64,000 nt of DNA from Hippophae tibetana (GCA_037013495.1 CM072811.1:50869952-50933951), one strand, 5' to 3'. Positions 23,155 to 35,500 are shown, counted from the stretch's first letter. The notes: a model not told the origin generated them from the letters alone. Numbers and translations: made by a program.

Positions 23155-25473
23155 TTATATCTGTCATAATTTTCTCTCCGATACCAATAATGAGAGATAA
23201 GGATGTGAGATAAAACACATCAGAATAGTCTAGACCGATTAATAAGAATACTTCTTGTTAGTGTCTTGTTATTTAATAATAATTAATGTGATAATAAATA
23301 ATTAAATTTATTTTTTAATCAATTATTATGACTACATTAAAATAGCTTGGATATAAATAGATTTTTTAATTTATAATGTTATAGAAGAAAATATGGATCG
23401 AATAAAAACATTTAGTTAAAAAAAGAAAAGTGATAACTCAAAATATTACTTTCTAAAAATATATTAAAATTTTTATTTTATATTTATTATTAATTATATT
23501 TTAATATTATTATTATTAAATGAAGTTATTATAATAAATTTTATAACTAATAATTTTATTTGTGATAGTATTACTAAAAGAAAAAAAAATAAAATATTAT
23601 AGTCACTTTACGTATATATGCATTAGAAGTTGGTTTTGATGAAATTCCATGTAAAAAAAAATTATTATTAATAAAAGTAAAGAAAAACTTGAGTTTGAAG
23701 AAGGAAAAGAAAGTCAATAAACGGTCCCAAACGTTAAAAGCGGGTGGTGGGATACATCAGACATGAAACTAGAGTAACTAACTAACGCAGTTTATTTATT
23801 TTTATTTATATATATACTCATATTTTTATAATAATATAACGATGGCATTTTGTTTATTTTAAAATATATAATAATTTAATTTTATGTTTTAAATTAAAAA
23901 AATTATTACATGCTTTATATATGTGATATACTCGAAGGATAATTGTATCGAGTATTTATTACTTTAATAGTATCATTGTTTAACAAAAAACACACACATG
24001 GAGTACTATTTTTATAACAATATATTTATAGTCTATATATTTAATTTAATATATAACAATAATTTAAAATTAAAATTTAATTAAAAAATTTAATATATGA
24101 CACACATGAAAAAAAATCAAGAACAAAGCGAAAGTCTTGACAAAAAAACTCTAAAGAAAATGAATAATATTAAATATGATGATTTTACAATAAAAATTTA
24201 AAGGGGTAAATAGTTTTACGATAAAAAATTAAGATTTTTATTTGATAATAAAATATCTAAATAAATAATATAACTGAGTAACTAAAACCAAAAACAATGT
24301 ACATGCTTAGAAAAACGAATGAATAACTTAAACCAATAAAAATATCACCTAAACATATTATTCTAATCGCAAATTTTTTTTAAAAATCTTAAAAATATAT
24401 AAATAATCTATATGACATGTAAATGAAAAAGGATCAATTAAATACTTAAGTTTAAAAAGCAAATATTAATTTAAAAAAAAAAGATATCTAAAGTAAAAGA
24501 TAACTAAAAATATACAAAAGATAAATAAGAATGAAACAATTGATCAATACAAGAAAATGATTATTATAATAAATTAAAGGAGAAACAATATATATGATAT
24601 ATCATATAAATGATATGAATTAAAAAAAAGTCTTAATACTTTGACAACCATAATGAAATCATGTGACTTAATAGGTGTGCATTAAAACTATAGAAAAAAT
24701 AGTTTGCTTTTATTTTGTTGTTAATGTGTAATGCAAATGTTAAAAATTTATAATTAAATTTTAATTTTAAACAATTAATATATTTTAAATTAAATATAGG
24801 AATTATCAATGTATTATTATAAAAATATGAGTTCATAATCATATGTTTGTTAAATAAAAATACTAATAAAATATCAAATATTTTAAATGAAATAATTACC
24901 TCTTAACTTATATTATATGTGTCAAATATTTGATAAAATTATCAATTTAAAGTATAAAATTAAACTATTTATACATTTTAAAATAAATAAAAGGTTATTA
25001 TTATATTATTTTTAAAATATAAATTTATATACATATATTTTGATTAAAAAGTTACGAGTAATATACCAAATTTAGCATTCTAATAAATAATAAGACAACT
25101 TGCTTACTATATTTTTTTATTTTTTTTAATAATTATCATATAACATATCTTAAGAGCTAGGTTTTTTTTAAATAGTTTATAAACATTTAATATTGTTAAA
25201 TATGAATGTTTCTTTCTTGCACCTTAAAAACGACATTTATTAATAAAATGAAAGTGTAATTTCTTGTAACGTTCTATTAACTCGTGTTCAATGAATAAAA
25301 AGTCACTTCTATTTCCTTGTTACATTTTAATTACATGGAAAATATGGGTTCAAATCCCTTTAATATAAATAATGTTCGGGTGTTTTTTAAATTTAATTGT
25401 ATAATATAACTATTTATTATAAATAAAGTTTTTATTTTGAACTTATTTTGTATGTATAATTTTTTATATAAAG

Positions 25474-25475
<2 letters not shown>

Positions 25476-25515
<40 letters not shown>
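25476..25515. repeat. (AT)n microsatellite, about 40 bp
   Basis: Uninterrupted alternating A/T run of about twenty dinucleotides in intergenic DNA. Confidence 0.9.
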
Positions 25516-25518
<3 letters not shown>

Positions 25519-26324
25519 AAAAGTGAATATATATTAATATAAATAATTAGATTAAAATAAAATTATTTGAATAATTATGTTTTATAAAAATTAAAGGGTA
25601 ATATATTGTAAAATAATAACATAAAAAAGGTTATTTCATTTATGTTCCATGATATTGGTTTCCGTTTCGGTAATTTAATTATGAAAAATAATAAAAATAA
25701 TATTTTTAAAATTTATATAAATAAAAATAATATTATAAAAATATTTAACTGTGTTTAATTTTTTTAACTTAGAATAGTAGTTAGATTTTTTTTAATAATT
25801 AAAATATATAAAATGTGTATAAATGCGATGTTGATAAATTTTAAATATATTATTTTTTATTTTTTTAAAAACTAATCTTTTTGGTTAAAAGTTACCGTAG
25901 GATTTCAAATTCAATATACATATATCATTCTTGTTTGTTAAGTAAAAATATAATGTATAAAAAAAATTTATTTATCATAAATTTATGATATATTATATAT
26001 AGTGTTATTAGTGGGTATAATTGAATTTATAAAATTATTTAATATCTAATTAAATTTGTATTGTCAATTGACTTGTTTGACAATGATAACTTTTAAACAA
26101 TTTTTGTTTGAAGCTTGGTTTAATGAAAAGATAAAAATTTATATGAGCTTAAAGAGGTATCCAGGATAAGAAGATATGTTTTATAGTAGATCTGATTACA
26201 AGTTAGATATAATCTTTTAAATAGAGTATCGACACTTGGAAATAATACTGTCTATATATATAAACATACTAACCCATTAAAAAAATATGATTTTTTCTCA
26301 TCTTTCTCTAAATTATGTATTATT

Positions 26325-28986
26325 TGTAAATCAAAGTAGTCTAACGTAAAATGAACCGTGGCGATAGTACGGTTTCGTGAACCGTGACGATGGTATGGTT
26401 TCGTCGAAACCGTAGGTCGAAACTGAAACCGAACGAGGTTCTTGATGGAAGAACTTTAATAAAGCATCGGGTCCTCTCACTATTAACTGCAAGAATTCAG
26501 ATACATCATTAATACGTAGGGAATAAGTGTAAGAAATCAGTGAGAGCATCAAATTGAAAATCCATTTTTGTTTCCGCTATATTTAAATTATACATTCATA
26601 TGGTTTTCTGAATGTTTATAGATTGAAGTAGATGTTGAAGTTCAACATATGCCTACAACTGTTGAACAACCAGTTGAACAACATGATCCTGCTCCTCAGG
26701 AGAATGTTGATGCAACATTAAGAAGATCTACTAGAGTAAGGAAATCAACGATTCCTAATGATGATGTTGTGTATCTACAAGAATGTGACTATAATGTTAG
26801 AGCCAAAAATGATCCTGAGACGTTTTCACAAGCCATGAGTTATGAGGTTTCGAACTTATGGTACAATGCCATGAAAGAAGAAATGGATTCTATGGCGTCT
26901 AACTGAGTCTGGGATCTCGTCAAGTTTCTTGATGGTGTGAAAGCCATTGGATGTAAATGGGTATTCAAAACAAAGAAAGACTCACAAGGCAACATTGAGA
27001 GACATAAGGCAAGACTCGTTGCCAAAGGATTCACTCAAAGGAAAGGAATCGACTACACAGAGACATTTTCTCTTGTATCTAAGAAAGATTCACTTCGTGT
27101 GGTCATGGCATTGGTTGTCCATTTTGATTTGGATTTGCAACAAATGGATGTGAAAACGGATTTCCTTAATGGTAACCTAGAAGAAGAGGTTTATATGAAA
27201 CAACCTGAAGGATTCTTGTCTAGTGATGGTGAGCATTTGGCTTGTAAGCTTAATAAATCCATATATGGATTAAAACAAGCTTCTCGTCAATGGTATTTGA
27301 AATTCCATAACGTCATCACTTCATTTGGTTTTGAAGAGAATGCCATGGATCAATGTATACACCAGAAGGTTAGTGAGAGTAAGATTTGTTTCTTGGTGCT
27401 ATATGTGGATGATATTTTGCTTGCAGCCAATGATAAGGGTTTGCTACACGAGATAAAATAATTTCTCTCTAAAAATTTTGATATGAAGGATATGGGTGAG
27501 GCATCTTATGTTATTTGCATTAAGATCCATAGAGATAGACTTCGATGCATCTTGGGTTTATCTCAGGAAACTTATATCAATAAATTTTTAGAGAGATTTT
27601 GGATGAAAGATTGTTCACCAAGTGTTGCTCCTATTGTGAAGGGCGATAAGTTCAATTTGGACCAATGCCCAAAGAATGATTTTGAAAGAGAATAGATGAA
27701 AACCATTCCATATGGTTCAGCTGTTGGAAGCCTTATGTATGCTTAGGTCTGTACCAGACCTGACAATGCATTTGTTGTTGGGTTACTAAAGAGATATAAG
27801 AGTAACCCAGGTGTTGACCATTGGAAAGCTGCAAAGAAAGTAATGAGGTACCTACAAGGAACCAAGGATTATATGCTCATGTATAGACGAACTGATGAAC
27901 TGGAAGTAATTGGCTACTCTGATGCGGACTTTGTTGGCTGTGTTGATTCACGAAAATCAACATCTGGTTACATTTTCATGCTTGCCGGTAAAGTTGTGTC
28001 TTGAAGGAGTGCAAAACAGTCCTTAACTACTACTTCCACTATGGAGGCCGAGTTTGTATCATGTTTTGAGGCCACATCGCATGGTGTATGGTTGAAGAGT
28101 TTCATTTCCGGGCTTAGAGTAGTTGACTCTATTTCTAGGCCATTAAGATTGTACTATGACAACTCAGTTGCTGTATTTATGGCTAAGAACAACAAAAGTG
28201 GTAGTCGTAGTAAGCACATTGACATTAAATACTTAGCCATAAGAGAATGTGTCAAGGAAAAGAAAGTGATCATTGAACACGTAAGCACTGAGTTGTTGAT
28301 TACTGATCCTTTGACTAAAGGCATACCACCAATGAAATTCAAGGATCATGTACAGAAAATGGGAATTGGTTCCACTTTGTAAATGTATATATACAATTAA
28401 TTAATGAAACTCTTATATATTGTGATATTTTCTCATATTCATATGCACCTTAATTTATTTGAGAAAATATATATTTGACCAAGAATAAATATAGGATTTA
28501 TTCATTAAGTTTCGTTACCACATAAAGTATAGTACTTGAGAAACTAAATACATTGTAATACATGGAAGATAATACTCGTTCTTAGAGGACCTATCGCTAT
28601 GATTCATGTGTTTTGTTACTCAAGAGAATTTCGCCTAACGTTTGCACCAAGTGGAAGAATGTAAATCAAAGTGGTGCAACGTAAAGTGAACCGTGGCGAC
28701 GGTTTGGTTCCGAAACCGAACGAGGTTCTTGATGGAAGAACCTTAATAAACATCGGGTCCTCTCACTATTAACTACAAGAATTCAGATACATCATCAATA
28801 CGCAGAGAATAAGTGTGAGAAACCAGTGAGAGCATCAAATTGAAAATCCATTGGAATTCCCGTGTAAGTGTTGAAATTTGATCAATGGTATGAGGTATGT
28901 TTTCAATCCATTTTTGTTTCTGCTACATTTAAATTATACGTTCATATGGTTTTCTGAATGTTTCTGGATTGAATTGTGATCTTACA
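26325..28986 (+). mobile_element. Internally deleted Ty1/copia element (element 3), same family as element 1
   Basis: Left LTR 26325-26627 and right LTR 28660-28986 read in the plus sense and match the reverse complement of the element 1 LTRs. The left LTR passes directly into mid-pol sequence at about 26628, so primer-binding site, gag, protease and integrase are missing. The left LTR also lacks about 50 bp present in the right one, between two copies of 'aatccatt'. A polypurine tract (CCAAGTGGAAGAA) abuts the right LTR. No target duplication is seen (ttatt versus gtact). It lies in the opposite orientation to element 1 and is non-autonomous and dead. Confidence 0.85.
26649..28382 (+). pseudogene. 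Remnant pol (reverse transcriptase / RNase H) of element 3
   Basis: Begins in the linker between integrase and reverse transcriptase (RRSTRVRKSTIPNDD) and continues through reverse transcriptase (YVDDILLAAND near 27400) and RNase H (SDADFVG near 27920) to the TDPLTKGIPP terminus at 28382. In-frame stops occur at about 26904, 27459, 27693, 27746 and 28003. It matches the element 1 pol closely, including the block around YVIGI/ICIKIHRDR, so both are copies of one family. Confidence 0.88.
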
Positions 28987-29109
28987 GTACTTTGTAACTC
29001 TAATAACAAAAGGTGTTTAAGTTGTAATTGAGAAAAAAACTTATTTGGAATTCATGAACCTTAATTGGTTTTGGTCTACATTAACGAGTGATCTTCAATC
29101 ACTTTCTAG

Positions 29110-29175
29110 ATGTCTTAGAGGGTGTGCTTTTTTTTTCTTCTTCTTCTTCTTTTTATTTTTTATTTTTATTTTTAT
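29110..29175. repeat. T-rich (TTC/TTTTA) low-complexity tract
   Basis: A pyrimidine run 'ttttttttcttcttcttctt' passes into TTTTTA repeats just before the first recognisable EMC7 exon. It occupies the place where a polypyrimidine tract and AG acceptor would be expected, but no AG precedes the exon homology. Confidence 0.7.
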
Positions 29176-29176
29176 G

Positions 29177-30292
29177 CGGGGGCTAAAGGATATAGTCTTC
29201 CTACAAAAATATCAAATATCAAAGTTATACTTAATGGGGGTCAACGAGTTACCTTCTTAAGGCCCGATGGTTTTTTCTCATTGTATCCTATTCTGAAAGA
29301 CTGAATGTGTTTATATTGGTGCCATGGTGGAAGATTCATATGTGTTCAAATATCAAATTGTTATCATATTTTTAATGGCACTTGGATTATTGTTGATATC
29401 TTTACACCCTTAACTTGTGCTTTTAAAGTCATAATGTGTCAGCAGGGACTCATCTAATTGAAGTGGCTGTAATAGGGTATTTCTTCTCTCTAGTGAGGCT
29501 TTCCTGTCTTGTCTACACACCAGCTATTTCTTTCACAATTAGGTTATGCCAAATTTGATATATCTGATGTGAGGTTTATAATAATATTCAGGTTAGAGTT
29601 GATGTTAGTGCCAAACGTCGAGGCAAAGTTCAGGCGGCATTGAAAGAGACAAGGAAGGGACTGAGTGAATTTGTTTAAGAGCCATTGAGAGAGGAGCAGT
29701 GTTATGAGGTTTGTTTTAGAGATCTCATTATATACGCTATTATAACTATAAATGATCATTAAATTTTCCATTCATAATATGTTTTGTTATTACAGATAAG
29801 GGAGCCTTTCTCGATATTGACTGTTGTAAAGAGTCCTATGGATCTGATGATTGGATTTATGCTGCTTGTTATGCTTGTAATGCCCAGATTGTTAGAGAAC
29901 ATGGGCAAGTGTTCTATTGTCGTTACATGGTGTTTTACTTTATATCCATCAACTTTGATACTAAATTGTCATTAAACTTGTAAAACTTCATAGATAGCTT
30001 ATAAAAATTTAAATTACAAATATGTATGTTAGTTTTTAAGCTATGGTCTATACATGAAGTTTGAAGACAATCATACCTTTTAAAAGTTTAAGGATCTAAT
30101 TTCAAAAGATAAAAATCTAGATACGATTGTATCAAACTGTTCAATGTTTAAAGACTACTAATGGAGTATTGTTATGCCTATATTATATAGTATTACCTCT
30201 TTGCTTTAGTATTGGTTAGGTTTATGTGGTAGTTGATCGTTTGTTAGTATTCTATTTTATGTCAATAACAGATGTTGAAGAAATGAGGAGAG
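29177..30292 (+). pseudogene. EMC7: EMC7 (ER membrane complex subunit 7, DUF2012) relic
   Basis: EMC7 is a single-pass ER protein with a luminal carbohydrate-binding-like (beta-sandwich) domain, part of the EMC membrane insertase. Five exon remnants are seen in order. 29177-29282 encodes KISNIKVILNGGQ and VTFLRPDGFF. 29429-29492 encodes HNVSAGTHLIEV. 29592-29708 encodes VRVDVSAKRRGKVQ. 29796-29904 encodes IREPFSILTVVKSPM plus a membrane segment. 30272-30292 encodes DVEEMRRV. Junction phases still agree with one protein. Damage: the signal-peptide exon is absent, the first remnant lacks an AG acceptor, TAA lies in frame at 29676-29678, and a TRIM cuts the last exon at 30293. The intron after 29904 would use a GC donor. 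It adjoins the HPGT gene, as EMC7 does in Arabidopsis. Confidence 0.85.
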
Positions 30293-30747
30293 TGAAAAAA
30301 TTCATGACCTAACTCCCTCCAAAAGAGCTCTCAAAGAGGAAGGGTTGTCATAGACTTATAAGTGCAGTAGAAACACAACACTTAGTCGATGTTGGACTTT
30401 AACACTTCCCCTCACATCGATTTTCAATCAGGGATATGGAGCACCTCCCCCTCACACCGGCGCAGGGTCCACCCCCTACAATCGGCCGGGTACCGACCGA
30501 GTCACCTGGCTCTGATACCATGAAGAAATTCATGACCTAACTCCTTCCAAAAAAGCTCTCAAAGAGGAAGGGTTATCATAGACTTATAAGTGTAGTAGAA
30601 ACCCAACACTCAATCGATGTGGGACTTCAACACTCCCTCTCACATCGATTTCCGACCGAGGATATGGAATGCCTCTCCCTCACACCGGCGCAGGGTCCAT
30701 CCTTACAACCGGTCGGGTACCGACCGAGTCACCTGGCTTTAATACCA
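30293..30747 (-). mobile_element. Tandem TRIM element (LTR-internal-LTR-internal)
   Basis: Two 112-bp LTR copies (30293-30404, 30521-30632) alternate with two internal segments of about 115 bp (30405-30520, 30633-30747). Read on the minus strand, each internal segment starts with TGGTATCAGAGCCA (exact in 30507-30520, one or two changes in 30734-30747), the initiator-Met primer site. It ends with a GAGGGGAAG-type polypurine tract beside the next LTR, whose ends are TG...CA. There is no coding capacity, which defines a terminal-repeat retrotransposon in miniature. The expected third LTR at the right is missing beyond 'tgaa'. No matching target duplication is seen. Confidence 0.85.
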
Positions 30748-32406
30748 TGAATAAATCAATATTGGAATAAATAAGCAGAAGAAGAAATAAATGTTTCCTT
30801 CAATCTATTTTTTCTTAATTTGTATTAGGTATGTACATTGTTTATATAGACAAATATTAATTATTATTTCAACAACCATCATGATTGAATTACATGATTT
30901 ATATCTCCTTGGTAGGCACCATGTATATTGATAGGTGTTTGTCGTCGATGTAATATTTGTTGAATGAGTTGCAGTATTTGTTGAATGAGTTATGGTATTT
31001 GTTGAATTCAATGGAAAGCACAAAAAGAAATGTGAAATCAAGGGGTTCTATCTCGTTACATGCAAAATTTTATAATTTTGAACCTTTGCGAAAAAAGCTT
31101 TGCTTCCATGATTAGGAGAATTTGTAGTTTATAACGGTTCACAAATTTAACTTTATAATCTCTCCACAATGGTTCTCAGATTCTGATTAGGAGAATTTGT
31201 AGTTTATAACGGTTCACAAATTTAACTTTATAATCTCTCCACAATGGTTCTCAGATTCTGATGTTGCCATGTTAACAAGTCCACGAGTAGGAAAATAATT
31301 ACTCTAGTATATAGTCATTCTTTCATTGAAAATAGCAAGCAATTGATTTTTTTTATATATTTCTCCAAATAAAGATTATTGCAGGTTAATATGTAGAGGT
31401 TTTATGGCTTGATTGGCATTTTTTTTTTTTCAAACATGTTGCTTACTATTTTGATTTCAAACAAAGGATAGAACTGTAAAATTGCTAACTAAAAAGGTTG
31501 CCGTAATGCAATTTCTAGCAAAATGTTATAGGCCTCAAAAAGCTGCGATTTTGGGTAATTTATTCTCGAAACACGAGCTGTCTTCGTATAAGCCCAAACA
31601 ATATCCAATGGGCTCGACTTTTTTTTAATTAAAACATATTAAATATTCATATTTAATTTATTAGTATTTATTTTTATTTAAATTTAAAAATAATCTCAAT
31701 AACTCGGATACCTTAAATATATTAAATATAGTTAAAATTGTCAAAATAAATATCAATAATTTAAATAAAAATATTTAATATATTTTTTATTAAAAAATAT
31801 ATTAAAATAATAATAACGGTAATTCAAACTTACAAATAGTCATCTTCTTTCATCTTCATGTAAATTTCTAGCTTCAATCATTATTTGGTTAATAATTACA
31901 TTCAAGTTCTTTGAATCAAGATATATATATATATATCACAAATCTTTTAATTTTTTCACTTAAACAATAAAAATAGATGACAAACATTTGGACGAATTTA
32001 TCGAGTCATGGACAAGATTTTACGTTTTACACTATGCCCAAGGGTAGCGATTCCTTTGGCATTATGGCCTTTACCACAATTATATTATCCATAGAAAAAA
32101 TTATTTTGTGAATGTTTTTTTGATTTAATTGTCTACAATTTTTTTGCGTGTGTTCGGGTAAAAGTTTTGTATAAAATGTATTGACATGTTATTAAATATT
32201 TTTATTTAAGTTCTTTTCTTTTTAATAGGTAGAATATAATAAATCGATTGAAGTGTAATAATCTTACATTTGTAATGTATTTTTATGTCTCATAATAGTC
32301 CATTCTTTTACCCTTGGGAAGTCCATGACTATTCATAACTATTATATTGATACCAAAGAAGAATTCGGCCCAGCGCTTCCTTTTCGTCTTAATTGATCAC
32401 GTTACA
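30748..32406. other. Intergenic DNA upstream of HPGT
   Basis: No gene is seen. 30750-31060 has a complexity and motif mix ('gaataaataagcagaagaag', 'tttatatagac') like an LTR fragment, but no partner LTR lies in the window. A perfect 75-bp tandem duplication is at 31110-31259. The remainder, from about 31620 to 32330, is AT-rich. Confidence 0.5.
31110..31259. repeat. Perfect 75-bp tandem duplication
   Basis: Two identical 75-bp copies, 31110-31184 and 31185-31259, start 'gattaggagaatttgtag' and end 'ggttctcagattct'. Identity over the full unit suggests a very recent duplication or an assembly artefact. The content is not recognised. Confidence 0.95.
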
Positions 32407-32408
32407 AG

Positions 32409-32418
32409 TATATATATA
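32409..32418 (+). promoter_or_regulatory. Possible TATA box of HPGT
   Basis: TATATATATA lies about 90-100 bp before the HPGT ATG. An ACGT core (32418-32421) follows and then a pyrimidine-rich leader (about 32460-32500). Plausible core promoter, but weak in AT-rich DNA. Confidence 0.3.
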
Positions 32419-32506
32419 CGTACATACATACACGTATAGTACTAGTATTCGTATATATTGCTTCCATTTTCTGCTCTATTTCTCTCTGCCTCTCGGTTTG
32501 TTTGAG

Positions 32507-35500
32507 ATGGAGAGCTTACCGACGACTACCAAATCGGCCCGGCGATGGAGATCGAAGCCTCTTCAGACTTCGAAGCCGTCACTTCTAATGGCTTTCTTCT
32601 CCTGTGTAGCTTGGCTTTACGTTGCCGGCAGGTACGATCCCTCAATTTTCATTACTTCATTTTCCTATTTGGTTCCGGGTAAGCTGTGAAAATTTTGGAA
32701 ATTCTGGCCATTGATGTTGCAGAAGACTGAGCAAACTGGCCTGAATAATAATAATATAATATCTGGCTCTGTACATCCGGAATTAAGGATTTTTGGCTTT
32801 GTTTAGTCCTCAACTACAATTATGAAAATTCTGTCGTCGGGTGTTGAAACTGATTCACATGTCTTATTCATTTAAAGATTTACTTGTTTAGATATTTGTA
32901 TTTCTGTATGATGAAGCCTAATCAGGTGTTGTATTTTTGTCTGCACTTTCTTTTCTTTTTTTCTTTAACTCAGGCTGTGGCAAGATGCAGAGAACAGAAA
33001 GTTACTCGCCAATCTTCTCGACAAGAACTTAGCTAAGGTTTGTTTATGAGACTCTGGGCCAATCTGTTTGTTAGAAATAATGCAGCCCGGTGAATAGAAT
33101 TAGAATTTTCAATATAAAGTCATTATGCATGGGAGTTAAGAATCTTTCTTCTTTTTCTTTTTTTCCTTTTTTTGTGCCTCTTTCAGTCTTGAATTTGTTC
33201 ACTCACTTTCTCCTTATCTTTTTAAAGTAGGAAGGAAGCTTAAAAGTGATAAAAATACGATTTTTTCTTCTTCTTAAAGCTCTTCTCTATGTTATCATAA
33301 CAAATGAAAATAGGGCAGAATCAATTGATGATGTGTTTACATTTCTGATCTTATAGTTTAATATATGTTTGGTTCTTTTATCATTGGCAGAGACCCAAGG
33401 TTCTTTCAGTTGAAGACAAATTAGCTGTAATTGGTTGCAAGTAGGTTTTTCCTTTCTTTTTCTCTAATCAGTCATCCTATTGGAGTTTTTAAGTGTTTAA
33501 TTTGCTTCCATGGTGTTTACATTTAGAGATTTGGAGAGGAGGATTGTAGAAGCTGAAATGGAACTCACGCTGGCAAAGAGTCAAGGATACTTGAAAAACA
33601 AGTTACAGAGAACTTCTTCTGCTAAACTTCTAGCAGTCATTGGAGTTTATACTGGTTTTGGTAGCCGACTGAAGCGAAACATGTTCAGAGGATCCTGGAT
33701 GCCTAAAGGTTAGTTGGTGTTTCTTATTATATAAAGCATGGAAATTTTGTAGTGATTAGTTCTGTGAAACATGTTAAGATTGGATAGTATGTAGGCTAGT
33801 GGTACATTTTGGACCCTAATGTATTGTTTTTTCATAATTAACTACCCTGTATGTCCATTTTCAGAAAATTGGACTAAAGCATACCAATCATAAAAAGGAG
33901 GAGACTATGGAAATACCAGATGCACTACAAAAAAATACAATAACTGTTTTAGAAAGTGGTAAAATGAACTTTTTAAAAAAATAATTAAGTTTATGCAAGT
34001 TATGAGATGTTTTTGCTATCTGTGGCACAATACTAACCACAATACTCAAGTAGGATACTCATCTAAAAATTACTGGAATGAGGGTTGGTAAATTGACCTA
34101 ATTTATACAATCTTTATACTTCTCTATAAATTTATTTCTAAAGTCGTGATGTTCATGTATAAAGCTTCTTTCTGTTATTTTATTTTTCTTTAGTCTTAAT
34201 TTTTATAATGCAGCATGTTGCTCAAAAGTTTTTACTCTATCAAACACCACTGGTTTCATCTTTATAGATATATCTTAGTTATATCAATAATTTATATCCT
34301 TCATTGTCTCTATATGTTTACATGCTTTTGGCTTTCTCAGGTGATGCTTTGAGAAAACTTGAAGAAAGAGGAGTAATCATACGTTTTGTAATCGGTCGGA
34401 GGTTTTATCTTATTCTTTAATCCTTATTTATAGAGTGCAGGCTCTTTTACTTGTTTTAAATTTATGGTTTGGTTATAGATACCTCTTTTACAATTGTAAT
34501 TGCATGGGAGTATTTTTATCTAACTTTTGTTGTTTGGAAATATGGCAGTCCTAATCGGGGTGATAGCTTAGATCGCAATATTGATGAGGAAAATCAGTCA
34601 ACAAAGGACTTTTTGATTCTTGTAAGTGATAGTCTCTGTTTTGTGCAATTGTCAATTAGAACGGTAGAATATATGTTTTTAGAAATATCAGGGTTATGTA
34701 TCTGTACATAAATATCCATACTTGTGTAGTATGACGTTAAAACTCAAAATCTTAACATGATTTTAAGCAGATATTTTGGAATATTTCAGTTTGTAATTTA
34801 TATAAGAAAAATCGTCCGGATGTATATGTTGATTTTTGACAATGATTAGGCTCTTCTTGCATTAAGTTGATAATATACATCTGCCAGTGAAATTCTATCT
34901 GGATCAGAAGAAATGTTTATTATATTTTAATCTTTAAACATACTATTCTCTGTGCTAAGTAGGCAACAATTTTTATTAAATGATTGAATATATGAATGTG
35001 CAGACATTTAGTTTGAAATCTGTAGCACTTTCATTTTATTAGGAAAGACACGAGGAGGCTCAAGAAGAGCTCCCCAAGAAAGCAAAGATCTATTTTAGTA
35101 CAGCAGTTCAATATTGGGATGCAGAGTTCTATGTTAAAGTCAATGACAACATTGACATTGATCTAGGTTAAGTATCTATTATTTTTTGAATTTTTCAGTA
35201 CACTATCAGTTGGTACAGCTTTATTTGTCCAAACTTTTCCATACAATTTATGCTTTCCTCTGACCTACAGAGGATCTAATCGGACTTCTTGAGCGTCGTA
35301 AAGGACAAGACAATTCTTATATTGGATGCATGAAGTCAGGAGATGTTATAGCTGAGGAGTATGTATCATCATTTGCCCTTGTAGTCTTCAGTTTTTCAAT
35401 ATTGCATTTCTTTCTGATCGTTTTTCCCCCTTTACCTGTTTAGTTCTAAATTATATCGTGCATGTTCTTCTATTGCTTTTATTCTTTAGCTTTTGAGGGC

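Larger units (their letters stand above)
22371..26324. other. AT-rich intergenic DNA upstream of SPS
   Basis: No gene or recognisable transposon is seen. Simple repeats are (GATGGA)n at about 23101-23133 running into (AT)n at 23137-23154, and a longer (AT)n at 25476-25515. Short open frames here (for example 22409-22666 and 24633-24842) have AT-driven composition and no motif. Confidence 0.6.

Noticed and set aside
30293..30747. Cassandra-type TRIM with 5S rRNA-derived LTR
   Set aside because: The 112-bp LTR shows no resemblance to 5S rRNA or its pol III control boxes.
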